This document shows, in pieces, positions 1 through 8,260 of a stretch of DNA of 20,068 bases. How positions within the stretch are numbered: position 1 is the stretch's first letter; each line of letters opens with the position of its first letter. The position numbers and the translations under genes are program-made. The DNA comes from JAYVYM01 sp046593925. GTDB lineage: Bacteria; Actinomycetota; Actinomycetes; Mycobacteriales; SCTD01. The notes below the pieces were generated by a model. The model did not search any database, was not told where the DNA came from, and saw only the letters and a list, made by a program, of their open reading frames with translations. The stretch spans positions 1-20,068 of the forward strand of contig JBKJQN010000044.1 in the NCBI GenBank assembly GCA_046593925.1, read 5' to 3'.

Positions 1-115
1 GTACGTCGGTCCGCTCGTCGAGACCGGTGTGCAGGAGAAGCCGCTGTCGATCGCGCTGCGGGAGATCAACGCCGGCCTACTGAGCCACGAGCAGGTCCCG
101 GACCCGGTGGTCTGA
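1..115 (+). CDS. rpoZ: RNA polymerase omega subunit, C-terminal end (partial)
   Basis: Only the last 37 complete codons are in the window; the gene begins upstream. They end in a segment containing VQEKPLSIALREINAGLL, which I recognise as the conserved C-terminal part of actinobacterial omega. Omega is the small RNA polymerase subunit that helps assemble and stabilise beta-prime. The TGA stop at 113-115 lies five bases before the coaBC start, so the two genes are probably cotranscribed. The rpoZ-coaBC-metK-priA order is usual in actinobacteria and supports the call. Confidence 0.88.
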   Translation, partial: YVGPLVETGVQEKPLSIALREINAGLLSHEQVPDPVV

Positions 116-120
116 CCCCG

Positions 121-1335
121 GTGGACCGCCCCAGGGTGGTCTTGGGCGTGGCTGGCGGCATCGCCGCCTACAAGGCCTGCGAACTGCTGAGGCAGCTCAT
201 CGAGAGCGGCCACGACGTACGCGTGGTGCCGACCCGCAGCGCACTGGAGTTCGTCGGCGCCGCGACCTGGGCGGCGCTGTCCGGTCACCCGGTCACCGCG
301 AGCGCCTGGGACGACGTCCACGAGGTACCGCACGTGGCGATCGGTCGCTCCGCCGACCTCGTCGTCGTCGCGCCGGCCACCGCCGACCTGCTCGCCAAGG
401 CCGCGCACGGCCTTGCCGACGACCTGCTGACCGGCACCCTGCTGACCGCGCGCTGCCCGGTCGTGCTGGCACCTGCCATGCACACCGAGATGTGGGAGCA
501 CCCGGCGACCCGCGCCAACGTCGCCCTCCTGCGCCACCGCGGGGTCGTGGTGCTCGAGCCCGCGGTCGGCAGGCTGACCGGTGCCGATACCGGTACGGGA
601 CGGCTGCCCGAGCCCGCGGAGATCGCGCTGGTCTGCCGCCGCGTGCTGGCCCGCGGCGTCCTGCCGCCCGACCTGGCTGGACGTCGCCTCGTCGTCGCAG
701 CCGGCGGGACCCGCGAGCACCTCGACCCGGTGCGCTACCTCGGAAACCGCTCGAGTGGTAGGCAGGGATATGCCCTGGCCCGGGCCGCGCTGGCCCGCGG
801 CGCCGAGGTCGTCCTGGTGACCGCCGCCTGGCTCCCCGATCCGGCCGGCGCGACCGTTGTACGCGTCACCAGTGCGCAGGAGATGCGCGCGGCCACGCTG
901 GCGGCTGCGCAGGGTGCCGAATCGGTCGTGATGGCGGCCGCGGTCGCCGACTACCGTCCCGTCCAGCGGCTCGCCACCAAGCACAAGAAGGCCGCTGGGC
1001 TGACCGTTGAGCTGGTGCCCACCCCCGACGTGCTGGTCGAGCTCGTGCAGGGCCGCCGTCCCGGCCAGGTGCTGGTCGGGTTTGCCGCGGAGACCGGCGA
1101 CGAGGACGGCGACGTGCTGGCGCACGGTCGGGCAAAACTCGCCCTGAAGGGCTGCGACCTGCTGGTCGTCAACGAGGTCGGTGAGCCGGGGCACCCGACC
1201 GGCTTCGAGGGCGAGCAGAACGCGGCCACCGTGCTGGGCGCCGACGGCAGCGCCACCGAGGTACCCCTCGGCAGCAAGGACGCGCTCGCCGACATCGTGT
1301 GGGACCTCGTCGCGCGGCGGTTGCCCGGTCGCTGA
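121..1335 (+). CDS. coaBC: Bifunctional phosphopantothenoylcysteine decarboxylase / phosphopantothenate-cysteine ligase
   Basis: This is the cytosolic, FMN-dependent fusion enzyme of coenzyme A synthesis. CoaB joins 4'-phosphopantothenate to cysteine and CoaC decarboxylates the product to 4'-phosphopantetheine. The 404-residue length is normal. The CoaC half (about 1-180) shows a flavoprotein start with GVAGGIAAYK at 9-18, a His at 71 and PAMHTEMW at 118-125. The CoaB half (about 187-404) shows GGTREHLDPVRYLGNRSSG at 195-213, AAAVADYRP at 272-280 and KHKK at 287-290. Against the E. coli motifs, the Asn of PxMNxxMW is His121 and the GADTGTGR segment (154-161) lacks the clamp cysteine. As far as I recall this is usual in actinobacteria, so I do not infer inactivity. 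The GTG start lies five bases after rpoZ and has no strong ribosome site of its own. Confidence 0.95.
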   Translation: MDRPRVVLGVAGGIAAYKACELLRQLIESGHDVRVVPTRSALEFVGAATWAALSGHPVTASAWDDVHEVPHVAIGRSADLVVVAPATADLLAKAAHGLADDLLTGTLLTARCPVVLAPAMHTEMWEHPATRANVALLRHRGVVVLEPAVGRLTGADTGTGRLPEPAEIALVCRRVLARGVLPPDLAGRRLVVAAGGTREHLDPVRYLGNRSSGRQGYALARAALARGAEVVLVTAAWLPDPAGATVVRVTSAQEMRAATLAAAQGAESVVMAAAVADYRPVQRLATKHKKAAGLTVELVPTPDVLVELVQGRRPGQVLVGFAAETGDEDGDVLAHGRAKLALKGCDLLVVNEVGEPGHPTGFEGEQNAATVLGADGSATEVPLGSKDALADIVWDLVARRLPGR

Positions 1336-1397
1336 GGCCGCTCAGTAGGCTGACCGCGAAGGCCTGCGCGCGTCGGCGCGAGCCCGACCCTGAGGAG
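1321..1397 (+). promoter_or_regulatory. metK 5' region: possible promoter, two small hairpins and the ribosome site
   Basis: A TAGGCT at 1346-1351 fits the actinobacterial -10 form TANNNT. TTGCCC at 1321-1326 could be its -35, but the 19-base spacing is long. Two short stem-loops are visible: CTGAG/CTCAG at 1332-1336 and 1341-1345, and CGCGC/GCGCG at 1367-1371 and 1376-1380. GAGGAG at 1392-1397 sits five bases before the TTG start and decides that start. The gap is only 67 bases, too short for a full SAM riboswitch, and I see no SAM aptamer. The promoter is a weak inference; the ribosome site is clear. Confidence 0.35.
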
Positions 1398-1402
1398 CCC
1401 CG

Positions 1403-2596
1403 TTGTCCCGCCGCCTGTTCACGTCCGAGTCGGTCACCGAGGGCCACCCCGACAAGATCGCCGATGCGATCAGCGACGCCATCCTGGATGCCATGCTCAC
1501 CAACGATCCCAGGAGCCGGGTCGCCGTCGAGACGATGATCACCACCGGTCAGGTGCACATCGCTGGCGAGGTCACGACCTCCGGTTACGTCGACATCGCC
1601 CAGCTGGTGCGGGACACCATCCTGGAGATCGGTTACGACAGCAGCAAGAAGGGCTTCGACGGGCTGTCGTGCGGGGTGTCCATCTCGATTGGCGCGCAGA
1701 GCTCCGACATCGCCCAGGGCGTCGACCAGGCGTACGAGTCGCGGGTGGAAGGGGTCCTCGACGAGCTGGACCGGCAGGGCGCCGGTGACCAGGGCCTGAT
1801 GTTCGGCTTCGCCTGCGACGAGACCCCCGAGCTGATGCCGCTGCCGATCGCGCTGGCCCACCGCCTCGCCAGGCGCCTGACCGCCGTCCGCAAGGACGGC
1901 CTGGTGCCCTACCTGCGCCCGGACGGCAAGACCCAGGTCACCATCGAGTACGTCGACGGCAGACCGGCCCGCCTGGACACCGTCGTGGTGTCCTCGCAGC
2001 ATGCCGAGGACATCGACATCGTCAGTCTGCTGACCCCCGACATCGCCGAGCACGTCGTGGCGCCGGAGCTCGAGGGCCTGGGCATCGAGACCGAGGGCTA
2101 CCGGCTGCTGGTCAACCCCACTGGCAAGTTTGTCATCGGCGGGCCGATGGGCGACGCCGGCCTGACCGGTCGCAAGATCATCGTTGACACCTACGGCGGC
2201 TACGCGCGGCACGGCGGCGGGGCGTTCTCCGGCAAGGACCCCTCCAAGGTCGACCGGTCCGCGGCGTACGCCATGCGCTGGGTGGCCAAGAACGTCGTCG
2301 CGGCCGGGCTGGCGACGCGCTGCGAGGTGCAGGTCGCCTACGCGATCGGCAAGGCCGAGCCGGTGGGGCTTTTCGTCGACACCTTCGGCACGGGCGTCAT
2401 CGACGATGAGGCGCTGCAGGCCGCGGTCATCGAGGTGTTCGACCTGCGTCCCGCCGCGATCATCCGCGACCTGGACCTGTTGCGTCCCATCTACGCGCAG
2501 ACCTCGGCGTACGGCCACTTCGGCCGCGAGCTCGCCGACTTCACCTGGGAGTCGGCCGACCGCGCCGAGCTGCTCCGCAAGGCCGCCGGCGTCTAA
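1403..2596 (+). CDS. metK: S-adenosylmethionine synthetase
   Basis: This enzyme makes S-adenosylmethionine, the main methyl donor, from ATP and methionine in the cytosol. It is normally a homotetramer using Mg2+ and K+. The 397-residue protein has the family signatures: GHPDKI at 14-19, GAGDQGLMFGFA at 126-137 and GGGAFSGKDPSKVDRS at 271-286. Length and domain content are complete. The start is TTG, fixed by GAGGAG five bases upstream and by the expected N-terminus SRRLFTSESVTEGHPDKI; no better ATG or GTG is in place. It follows coaBC by 67 bases and precedes priA. The rsmB and SpoU methyltransferases in this window are consumers of its product, though that is a general link and not evidence of joint control. 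Confidence 0.97.
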   Translation: MSRRLFTSESVTEGHPDKIADAISDAILDAMLTNDPRSRVAVETMITTGQVHIAGEVTTSGYVDIAQLVRDTILEIGYDSSKKGFDGLSCGVSISIGAQSSDIAQGVDQAYESRVEGVLDELDRQGAGDQGLMFGFACDETPELMPLPIALAHRLARRLTAVRKDGLVPYLRPDGKTQVTIEYVDGRPARLDTVVVSSQHAEDIDIVSLLTPDIAEHVVAPELEGLGIETEGYRLLVNPTGKFVIGGPMGDAGLTGRKIIVDTYGGYARHGGGAFSGKDPSKVDRSAAYAMRWVAKNVVAAGLATRCEVQVAYAIGKAEPVGLFVDTFGTGVIDDEALQAAVIEVFDLRPAAIIRDLDLLRPIYAQTSAYGHFGRELADFTWESADRAELLRKAAGV

Positions 2597-2660
2597 GCAG
2601 GACGCGGGCGCCGCCAGGCTGTCGGAGCCCCGGCCCAGCGTGCGGGAGGTGAGCGCAGCC

Positions 2661-4565
2661 GTGCTGCCGGTCGCCCGGGTCGCCGTCGACAGCGGCCTGG
2701 CGCACCTGGACCGGCCGTTCGACTACGCGGTCCCGGTGGCGATGGACGCAGCGCAGGCCGGCTGTCGTGTCCGGGTTCGATTCGCGGGTCGGCAGGTCGA
2801 CGGCGTGGTGCTCGAGCGGGTGGCAGCCAGCGCGCATCAGGGTGCGCTGACGCCGCTGCAGACCCTGGTCAGTGCCGAGCCGGTCCTCAGCACCGAGGTG
2901 GCGACGCTGTGCCGCGCTGTCGCCGACCGCACCGCCGGCACCCTGTGGGACGTGCTCCGGCTCGCGCTGCCACCTCGGCACGCCCGCATCGAGGCCGAGC
3001 CCCGGCCCTACGGCCCGCTCGCGCTGCCGCCGGTCCCGGCTGCAGGCAGCTGGCGGCGCTACCCGGCCGGCCCGGCGTTCCTCGCGGCGCTGACCGCGGG
3101 GCGCGCACCGCGGGCGGTGTGGTGTGCGCTGCCGGGCCCGAGCTGGCCGCAGGAGGTCGCGCTGGCCGTCTGCGCCTGCGTGGCTGGTGGCCGCGGCGCC
3201 CTGGTTGTCGTGCCGGACGGCAACGACGTCGATCGAGTGGCGGTGGCCCTGGGTGACCTCGACGCGGCCGTGCTGCGGGCAGACCTGGGGCCCGCCAAGC
3301 GCTATCGCGCGTTCCTGCGGGCCCGGCGGGGGGAGGTGCGCGTCGTGCTGGGTACCCGCGCAGCGGCCTTCGCGCCAGTTCACGACCTGGGGCTGGTGGT
3401 GGTCTGGGACGACGGTGACGACCTGCACGCCGAGCCCCGGGCGCCCTACCCGCACGCGCGGGACGTGCTCGTCCAACGCGCGCACCTGGCAGGTGCGGGC
3501 GCTCTGGTCGGGGGGCACGCGCGGACGGCCGAGGGGCAGCTGCTCGTGGACACCGGCTGGGCGCGGTCGCTGTTGGCCGAGCGCGAGCAGGTACGCGCCG
3601 TTGCCCCCCAGGTCGACGGCACCTCCGACGACGACCTCGTCCGCGACCCGCTGGCCAAGGCTGCGCGGTTGCCGTCGCGGGCCTTCGAAGCCGCCCGCAG
3701 CTCGCTGGCGAGCGGCGCGCCGGTGCTCGTGCAGGTGCCCCGTCGTGGCTACGTACCGAGCCTGGCCTGCGCGCGCGATCGCACCCCGGCCCGGTGCGGC
3801 CGGTGCGCCGGGCCGCTAGCCGCTGTCGGCCGAGGCGCGACGGCAGCCTGCCGCTGGTGCGGCGCGCTGGCCGGCGACTGGCGCTGCCCGCAGTGCGAGG
3901 GCACCGCGCTGCGGGCGGTCGTCGTCGGCGCCCGCCGGACCGCGGAGGAGCTCGGCCGTGCGTTCCCCGGCACGCTCGTGCGCACCTCAGGCCGTGAGGA
4001 GGTGCTGGCAGCCGTCCCCGCCGCACCGGCGCTGGTGGTGTGCACGCCCGGTGCCGAGCCGGTCGCGACGGGCGGGTACGGAGCCGTGCTGCTGCTCGAC
4101 GGCTGGGCGGCGCTGGGCCGGCTCGACCTGCGCGCGGGGGAGGAGGCGCTGCGTCGATGGTTCGCAGCGGCAGCGCTCGCCCGCCCGGCCGCCGATGGTG
4201 GGCGGGTCGTCGTCGTCGCCGACCGCGGGCTGGCCCCGGTGCAGGCGCTGACCCGGTGGGACCCGGCCGGCGCCGCGGCCCGCGAGCTCGCCGACCGCAC
4301 CGCGCTCGGGTTCCCACCGGCAACCCGGATGGCTGCGGTCGACGGCAGTGTCGCCGCCGTCGCACAGGTCCGTGCCGGGCTGGAGCAGGACGGGCTGGAG
4401 GTCCTCGGTCCCGTGCCCATCCGCGACGGGGAACGGCTGCTGCTGCGGGTGCCACGTGACCGCGGGCAGCAGCTGGTGGCGGCGCTGGCCGCCGTGCTGG
4501 CGCAGCGCAGCGCCGGCAAGGCCGAGCCGGTCCGCGTCGAGCTCGACCCGCGGTCCTTGGGGTGA
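2661..4565 (+). CDS. priA: Primosomal protein N' (PriA), actinobacterial helicase-less form
   Basis: PriA recognises stalled forks and D-loops to restart replication. Actinobacterial members are known to lack detectable helicase motifs and probably have a structural or loading role. This protein fits: I see no Walker A (GxGKT), and the motif II position reads VVVWDDGDD. The N-terminal DNA-binding part (PVARVAVDSGLAHLDRPFDY) is intact. A zinc cluster spans about residues 370-412 and ends in CRWC and CPQC pairs, but residue 373, where I expect a Cys, is Asp (CARDR). The C-terminal domain runs from about 420 to 634. I chose GTG 2661 (634 residues) because the near-perfect ribosome site GGAGGTGAG at 2645-2653 lies seven bases upstream. 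In-frame GTGs at 2640 and 2649 are alternatives but would overlap that site. The reading frame stays open far into metK, which is a high-GC artefact. Confidence 0.9.
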   Translation: MLPVARVAVDSGLAHLDRPFDYAVPVAMDAAQAGCRVRVRFAGRQVDGVVLERVAASAHQGALTPLQTLVSAEPVLSTEVATLCRAVADRTAGTLWDVLRLALPPRHARIEAEPRPYGPLALPPVPAAGSWRRYPAGPAFLAALTAGRAPRAVWCALPGPSWPQEVALAVCACVAGGRGALVVVPDGNDVDRVAVALGDLDAAVLRADLGPAKRYRAFLRARRGEVRVVLGTRAAAFAPVHDLGLVVVWDDGDDLHAEPRAPYPHARDVLVQRAHLAGAGALVGGHARTAEGQLLVDTGWARSLLAEREQVRAVAPQVDGTSDDDLVRDPLAKAARLPSRAFEAARSSLASGAPVLVQVPRRGYVPSLACARDRTPARCGRCAGPLAAVGRGATAACRWCGALAGDWRCPQCEGTALRAVVVGARRTAEELGRAFPGTLVRTSGREEVLAAVPAAPALVVCTPGAEPVATGGYGAVLLLDGWAALGRLDLRAGEEALRRWFAAAALARPAADGGRVVVVADRGLAPVQALTRWDPAGAAARELADRTALGFPPATRMAAVDGSVAAVAQVRAGLEQDGLEVLGPVPIRDGERLLLRVPRDRGQQLVAALAAVLAQRSAGKAEPVRVELDPRSLG

Positions 4566-4573
4566 GCCCCGCC

Positions 4574-4586
4574 TAGACTCCGAGGC
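4574..4586 (+). promoter_or_regulatory. -10 element for a probably leaderless def transcript
   Basis: TAGACT at 4574-4579 matches the TANNNT -10 consensus and is followed by exactly seven bases before the GTG start of def. Transcription would then begin at or within a base or two of the start codon. There is no usable ribosome site before this GTG, which agrees with a leaderless message, a common mode in actinobacteria. No clear -35 is seen. The rpe gene shows the same arrangement. Confidence 0.5.
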
Positions 4587-5135
4587 GTGTCCACCCGAAC
4601 CATCCGTCTGCTCGGCGACCCTGTCCTGCGTACGAAGGCCGAGCTCGTCACCACCTTCGACAAGGAGCTGCGCAACCTCGTCAAGGACCTGCAGGACACC
4701 ATGATCGACGCGCCAGGCGTCGGCCTGGCGGCCCCGCAGCTCGGGGTCGGCCTGCGGGTGTTCGTCTACGACGTCGACGAGCAGCTCGGCCACCTGGTCA
4801 ACCCGGTGCTGCACTTCCCCGGCGACGAGGAGGTCGACGGCGACGAGGGCTGCCTGTCGCTGCCCGGGCTCACCTTCGACTGCCGCCGCAAACAGCACGT
4901 CGTCGCCCATGGCCAGAACGTCCACGGTGACCCGGTGACCGTCGAGGGCCGCGACCTGCTGGCTCGCTGCGTGCAGCACGAGGTGGACCACCTCGACGGT
5001 GTGCTGTTCATCGACCGGCTCGACGCCGAGACGAAGAAACTCGCTATGCAGGCGATCCGCGAGGCCGCGTGGTCGGCCGAGCGGGCGCCGCTGGTCAAGG
5101 CCAGCCCGCACCCGCTGTTCGGCCGGGCCCTGTGA
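4587..5135 (+). CDS. def: Peptide deformylase
   Basis: This metalloenzyme removes the formyl group from the N-terminal methionine of new proteins at the ribosome. All three family motifs are present in the 182-residue protein: GVGLAAPQ at 44-51, EGCLS at 87-91 and HEVDH at 131-135. By family knowledge Cys89, His131 and His135 bind the metal and Glu132 is catalytic. The next gene, fmt, puts the formyl group on, so the pair forms a classical def-fmt module. The GTG start gives the usual N-terminus STRTIRLLGDPVLR. It lacks a ribosome site but follows a TAGACT -10 by seven bases. Confidence 0.97.
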   Translation: MSTRTIRLLGDPVLRTKAELVTTFDKELRNLVKDLQDTMIDAPGVGLAAPQLGVGLRVFVYDVDEQLGHLVNPVLHFPGDEEVDGDEGCLSLPGLTFDCRRKQHVVAHGQNVHGDPVTVEGRDLLARCVQHEVDHLDGVLFIDRLDAETKKLAMQAIREAAWSAERAPLVKASPHPLFGRAL

Positions 5136-5154
5136 GTCACGCTGGGACGCCGGC

Positions 5155-6063
5155 TTGAGGCTGGTGTTCGCCGGTACGCCCGCGGCCGCATTGCCCAGCC
5201 TGCAGGCGCTGCTGGACAGCGACCACGACCTCGCCGCCGTCGTGACCCGACCGGACGCCCCCGCCGGTCGGGGGCGGGCGCTGCGGCCCAGCCCGGTGCG
5301 CGAGCTGGCGGAGTCCGCCGGCATCGAGGTGCTCGCGCCGGGCTCGCCCCGCGAGGAGGCCTTCCTGGACCGGCTCCGGGGGCTCGCCCCCGACTGCTGC
5401 CCGGTCGTCGCGTACGGCGCCCTGGTGCCCCGGGCGGCGCTCGACGTACCGCCGCAGGGCTGGGTCAACCTGCACTTCTCGCTGCTGCCCGCCTGGCGGG
5501 GCGCAGCGCCCGTTCAGCACGCCCTGCTCGCTGGCGACGAGGTGACCGGTGCCTCGACGTTCCTGCTCGAGCAGGGCCTGGACACCGGGCCGGTCCTCGG
5601 GGTGCTCACCGAGCAGGTCCGCCCAGCCGATACCGCTGGTGACCTGCTCGGCCGGCTGGCAGTCGCGGGCGCCGGCCTGCTCGTCGCGACGCTCGACGGC
5701 CTCGCCGCCGGGACCCTGCAGCCGGTGCCGCAGCCGGCCGACGGCGTGTCGCTGGCCCCCAAGGTCGGTGTCGACGACGCCCGGGTCGACTGGTCCGCTC
5801 CGGCGCTGCGGGTCGACCGGGTCGTCCGCGCATGCACGCCGGCTCCCGGTGCCTGGACGACACTGCGCGGCCGGCGTGTCAAGCTCGGGCCGGTCGTCGT
5901 CACCGACCAGCAGCTACCGGCCGGGGAGCTGCACGGCGACCTGGTCGGCACCGCCACCACCGCCGTACGACTGGGCACCGTCCGGCCTGAGGGTAGGGGC
6001 GAGATGGCCGCCCCGGACTGGCTGCGCGGACTGCGTCCTGCGCCCGGCGAGCCGCTCACGTGA
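5155..6063 (+). CDS. fmt: Methionyl-tRNA formyltransferase
   Basis: It transfers a formyl group from 10-formyltetrahydrofolate to Met-tRNA(fMet) for initiation. The 302-residue protein has the N-terminal formyltransferase domain with VNLHFSLLPAWRGAAPVQ at 104-121 and the catalytic set Asn105, His107 and Asp143 (LDTGP). A C-terminal tRNA-binding domain starts around residue 205 (SLAPKV). The N-terminus LRLVFAGTP fixes the start as TTG at 5155, 19 bases after def; no in-frame ATG or GTG gives a complete domain, since the GTG four codons in would cut the first strand. Its stop overlaps the rsmB start (GTGA, 6060-6063), which suggests translational coupling. Confidence 0.95.
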   Translation: MRLVFAGTPAAALPSLQALLDSDHDLAAVVTRPDAPAGRGRALRPSPVRELAESAGIEVLAPGSPREEAFLDRLRGLAPDCCPVVAYGALVPRAALDVPPQGWVNLHFSLLPAWRGAAPVQHALLAGDEVTGASTFLLEQGLDTGPVLGVLTEQVRPADTAGDLLGRLAVAGAGLLVATLDGLAAGTLQPVPQPADGVSLAPKVGVDDARVDWSAPALRVDRVVRACTPAPGAWTTLRGRRVKLGPVVVTDQQLPAGELHGDLVGTATTAVRLGTVRPEGRGEMAAPDWLRGLRPAPGEPLT

Positions 6064-7475
6064 CAGGACAGCACCGCCCGCGCAAACCCAAGGGCGGCCC
6101 GCCCGCCGCTGTCACTGCGGCGAAGCCCACGTCGAAAGCCCCGAAGCTGCGGGCGCCGGTCTCGGACCCACCGCGGCAGACCGCGTACGACGTGCTGACC
6201 GCCGTCCGCGAGCGCGACGCGTACGCCAACCTGGTGCTGCCGGGCCTGCTGCGCGAGCGCCGGCTGGACCCCCGCGACGCCGGGCTCGCCACCGAGCTGG
6301 CGTACGGCACGCTGCGGGCGCAGGGCCAGCTCGACGTCGTGCTGCAGGCCTGTGTCGACCGGCCGCTGGCAAAGGTCGACCCGCCGGTGCTGGATCTGCT
6401 GCGGCTCGGGGCCTACCAGCTGCTGCGCACCCGGGTGCCCCCGCACGCCGCGGTCAGCGCGACCGTCGACCTGGCTCGCCGGGTGAGCACCGCTGGGCCT
6501 GCCGCGTTTGTCAACGCCGTGTTGCGCAAGGTGGCCGCACGCGACCTGGCCGGCTGGCTCGAGGCGCTGGCGCCGGCCGACGCACTGGAGCGGGTCGCGC
6601 TGGCGACCAGCCATCCTCGCTGGATCGCGTCGGCGTTTCGCGACGCGCTCGGCGGTGACCTGGACGAGACCCGTACCGCGCTGCTCGCCGACGACGCCCG
6701 ACCCGAGGTGCACCTGGTCGCCAGGCGGATGCCGCGCGACGAGCTCGTCGCGGCCTGCGGCGGCACCGCCGGCCCGTGGTCGCCCCGCGCTGTGCACCTG
6801 GCCGCGGGCGCCCCCGGCGAGCTCGCGGCCGTCCGCGACGGCCGCGCCGGCGTGCAGGACGAGGGCAGCCAGCTGGTTGCCCTGGCGCTGGCCGCCGCGC
6901 CGCTGGACGGCCCCGACCGGCTCTGGCTCGACGTGTGCGCCGGGCCGGGTGGCAAGGCGGTGCTGCTCGACGGCCTCGCCGCCGGCCGCGGCGCCCGGCT
7001 GCTGGCGGTGGAGATCCAGCCGCACCGGGCCCGCCTGGTCCGGCAGGCCGGCGTCCGCGAGGTGGTCGTGGCCGACTCCCGGGCGCTTCCGGTACGCGAC
7101 GGCAGCGCAGACCGGGTGCTGCTGGACGCCCCCTGCAGCGGCCTGGGTGCGTTGCGCCGGCGCCCCGAGGCGCGCTGGCGGCGGCAGCCCGCCGACCTGC
7201 CCGGCCTCAGCCGGCTGCAGCGCGAGCTGCTCGATGCCGCTGTTGCGGCGCTGCGCCCCGGCGGGCTGCTCGCGTACGTCACCTGTTCGCCGCACCTGGC
7301 CGAGACGGTCGTGCCCGTGTCCGACGCGCTGCGCCGGCACGCCGGCCTCGAGCAGCTCGACGTCCGGCCGCTGCTGCCCGGCGTCCCCGACCTCGGCGCC
7401 GGCCCGGCCGTGCAGCTGTGGCCGCACCGGCACGGCACCGACGCGATGTTCCTCGCTCTGCTCCAGCGCCGCTGA
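6060..7475 (+). CDS. rsmB: 16S rRNA (cytosine-C5) methyltransferase RsmB/Sun
   Basis: RsmB methylates a cytosine in 16S rRNA (C967 in E. coli) using SAM. The 471-residue protein has a basic N-terminal stretch of about 38 residues, a NusB-like RNA-binding domain (about 40-165) and a Rossmann methyltransferase domain. Visible motifs are DVCAGPGGK at 291-299 for SAM binding, DAPCSGLG at 356-363 with Cys359, and TCS at 408-410 with Cys409. By family knowledge Cys409 is the nucleophile and Cys359 assists release. The GTG start overlaps the fmt stop as GTGA. The fmt-rsmB pairing is widespread in bacteria and supports the name. Confidence 0.95.
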   Translation: MTGQHRPRKPKGGPPAAVTAAKPTSKAPKLRAPVSDPPRQTAYDVLTAVRERDAYANLVLPGLLRERRLDPRDAGLATELAYGTLRAQGQLDVVLQACVDRPLAKVDPPVLDLLRLGAYQLLRTRVPPHAAVSATVDLARRVSTAGPAAFVNAVLRKVAARDLAGWLEALAPADALERVALATSHPRWIASAFRDALGGDLDETRTALLADDARPEVHLVARRMPRDELVAACGGTAGPWSPRAVHLAAGAPGELAAVRDGRAGVQDEGSQLVALALAAAPLDGPDRLWLDVCAGPGGKAVLLDGLAAGRGARLLAVEIQPHRARLVRQAGVREVVVADSRALPVRDGSADRVLLDAPCSGLGALRRRPEARWRRQPADLPGLSRLQRELLDAAVAALRPGGLLAYVTCSPHLAETVVPVSDALRRHAGLEQLDVRPLLPGVPDLGAGPAVQLWPHRHGTDAMFLALLQRR

Positions 7476-7489
7476 CGCGGCCGGACCCG

Positions 7490-7502
7490 TACCCTCCGAC
7501 GG
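7490..7502 (+). promoter_or_regulatory. -10 element for a probably leaderless rpe transcript
   Basis: TACCCT at 7490-7495 fits TANNNT and is seven bases before the GTG start of rpe, the same spacing as at def. No ribosome site precedes this GTG. The layout suggests rpe can be transcribed from its own start as a leaderless message in addition to readthrough from rsmB, 27 bases away. No convincing -35 is visible. Confidence 0.4.
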
Positions 7503-8168
7503 GTGTCCCGCGCCCTGATCAGCCCCAGCATCCTGGCTGCGGACTTCGCACGGCTGGCGGACGAGGCCGCGCGGGTGCGGGGGCACGCCGACTGGCTGCA
7601 CGTCGACGTGATGGACAACCACTTCGTGCCCAACCTGACTCTCGGGCTCCCCGCGGTCGCCGCGTTGCTCGCCGCGACCGACACGCCGGTTGACTGCCAC
7701 CTGATGATCGATGATCCGGACCGCTGGGCGCCGCAGTACGCCGAGGCGGGAGCGGGCAGCGTCACCTTCCACGTCGAGGCCGCAGCCGCGCCGGTCAGGC
7801 TGGCCCGCACGCTGCGCGCCGAGGGTGCCCGCGCCGGCCTGGCGTTGCGCCCGGCGACGCCCATCGAGCCGTACGTCGACCTGCTCCCCGAGCTCGACAT
7901 GCTGCTGGTCATGACCGTCGAGCCCGGTTTCGGCGGCCAGGCCTTCCTCGACGTGGTGCTGCCCAAGCTGCGGCGCTGCCGCGAGGCGATCCGCGGCACC
8001 GGCCTGGACGTGTGGCTGCAGGTCGACGGCGGTGTCAGCGCAGAGACCATCGAACGGTGCGCCGCCGCCGGCGCAGACGTCTTCGTCGCGGGCAGCGCGG
8101 TCTTCGGCGCAGCGGACCCGGCGGCCGCCATCGACGCGCTGCGCGCCGCCGCTGCGACTGCCCGCTGA
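7503..8168 (+). CDS. rpe: Ribulose-phosphate 3-epimerase
   Basis: It interconverts ribulose 5-phosphate and xylulose 5-phosphate in the pentose phosphate pathway. The 221-residue TIM-barrel protein is complete: SPSILAADF at 7-15, HVDVMDNHFVPN at 33-44, CHLM at 65-68, MTVEPGFGGQ in the middle and VDGGV at 174-178. By family knowledge Asp35 and Asp175 are the acid/base pair and His33 and His66 bind the metal. Its substrate ribulose 5-phosphate is also a starting compound for riboflavin through RibBA, encoded about 3.3 kb downstream. The rpe-rib order is common in actinobacteria, but here an Acg-like gene lies between. Confidence 0.96.
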   Translation: MSRALISPSILAADFARLADEAARVRGHADWLHVDVMDNHFVPNLTLGLPAVAALLAATDTPVDCHLMIDDPDRWAPQYAEAGAGSVTFHVEAAAAPVRLARTLRAEGARAGLALRPATPIEPYVDLLPELDMLLVMTVEPGFGGQAFLDVVLPKLRRCREAIRGTGLDVWLQVDGGVSAETIERCAAAGADVFVAGSAVFGAADPAAAIDALRAAAATAR

Positions 8169-8260
8169 GCTGGCGACCCCGTCCCGACGCGGCGGCGCCG
8201 GCCAGCCGATCCTGACCGTCAGGCCCCGCAACGCGTAGCGTCGGTCGAAGGTCGGCCACT

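Noticed and set aside
1336..1402. Possible SAM riboswitch before metK
   Set aside because: The gap is 67 bases with two short hairpins and no SAM aptamer consensus.
2184..2660. Extension of the priA frame upstream into metK
   Set aside because: The frame is open by composition only; the conserved PriA N-terminus and the ribosome site place the start at 2661.
5514..8231. 905-codon open frame on the - strand across fmt, rsmB and rpe
   Set aside because: It lies wholly opposite three well-identified genes; long antisense frames arise from GC-rich third positions, and its translation is low-complexity with no family resemblance.
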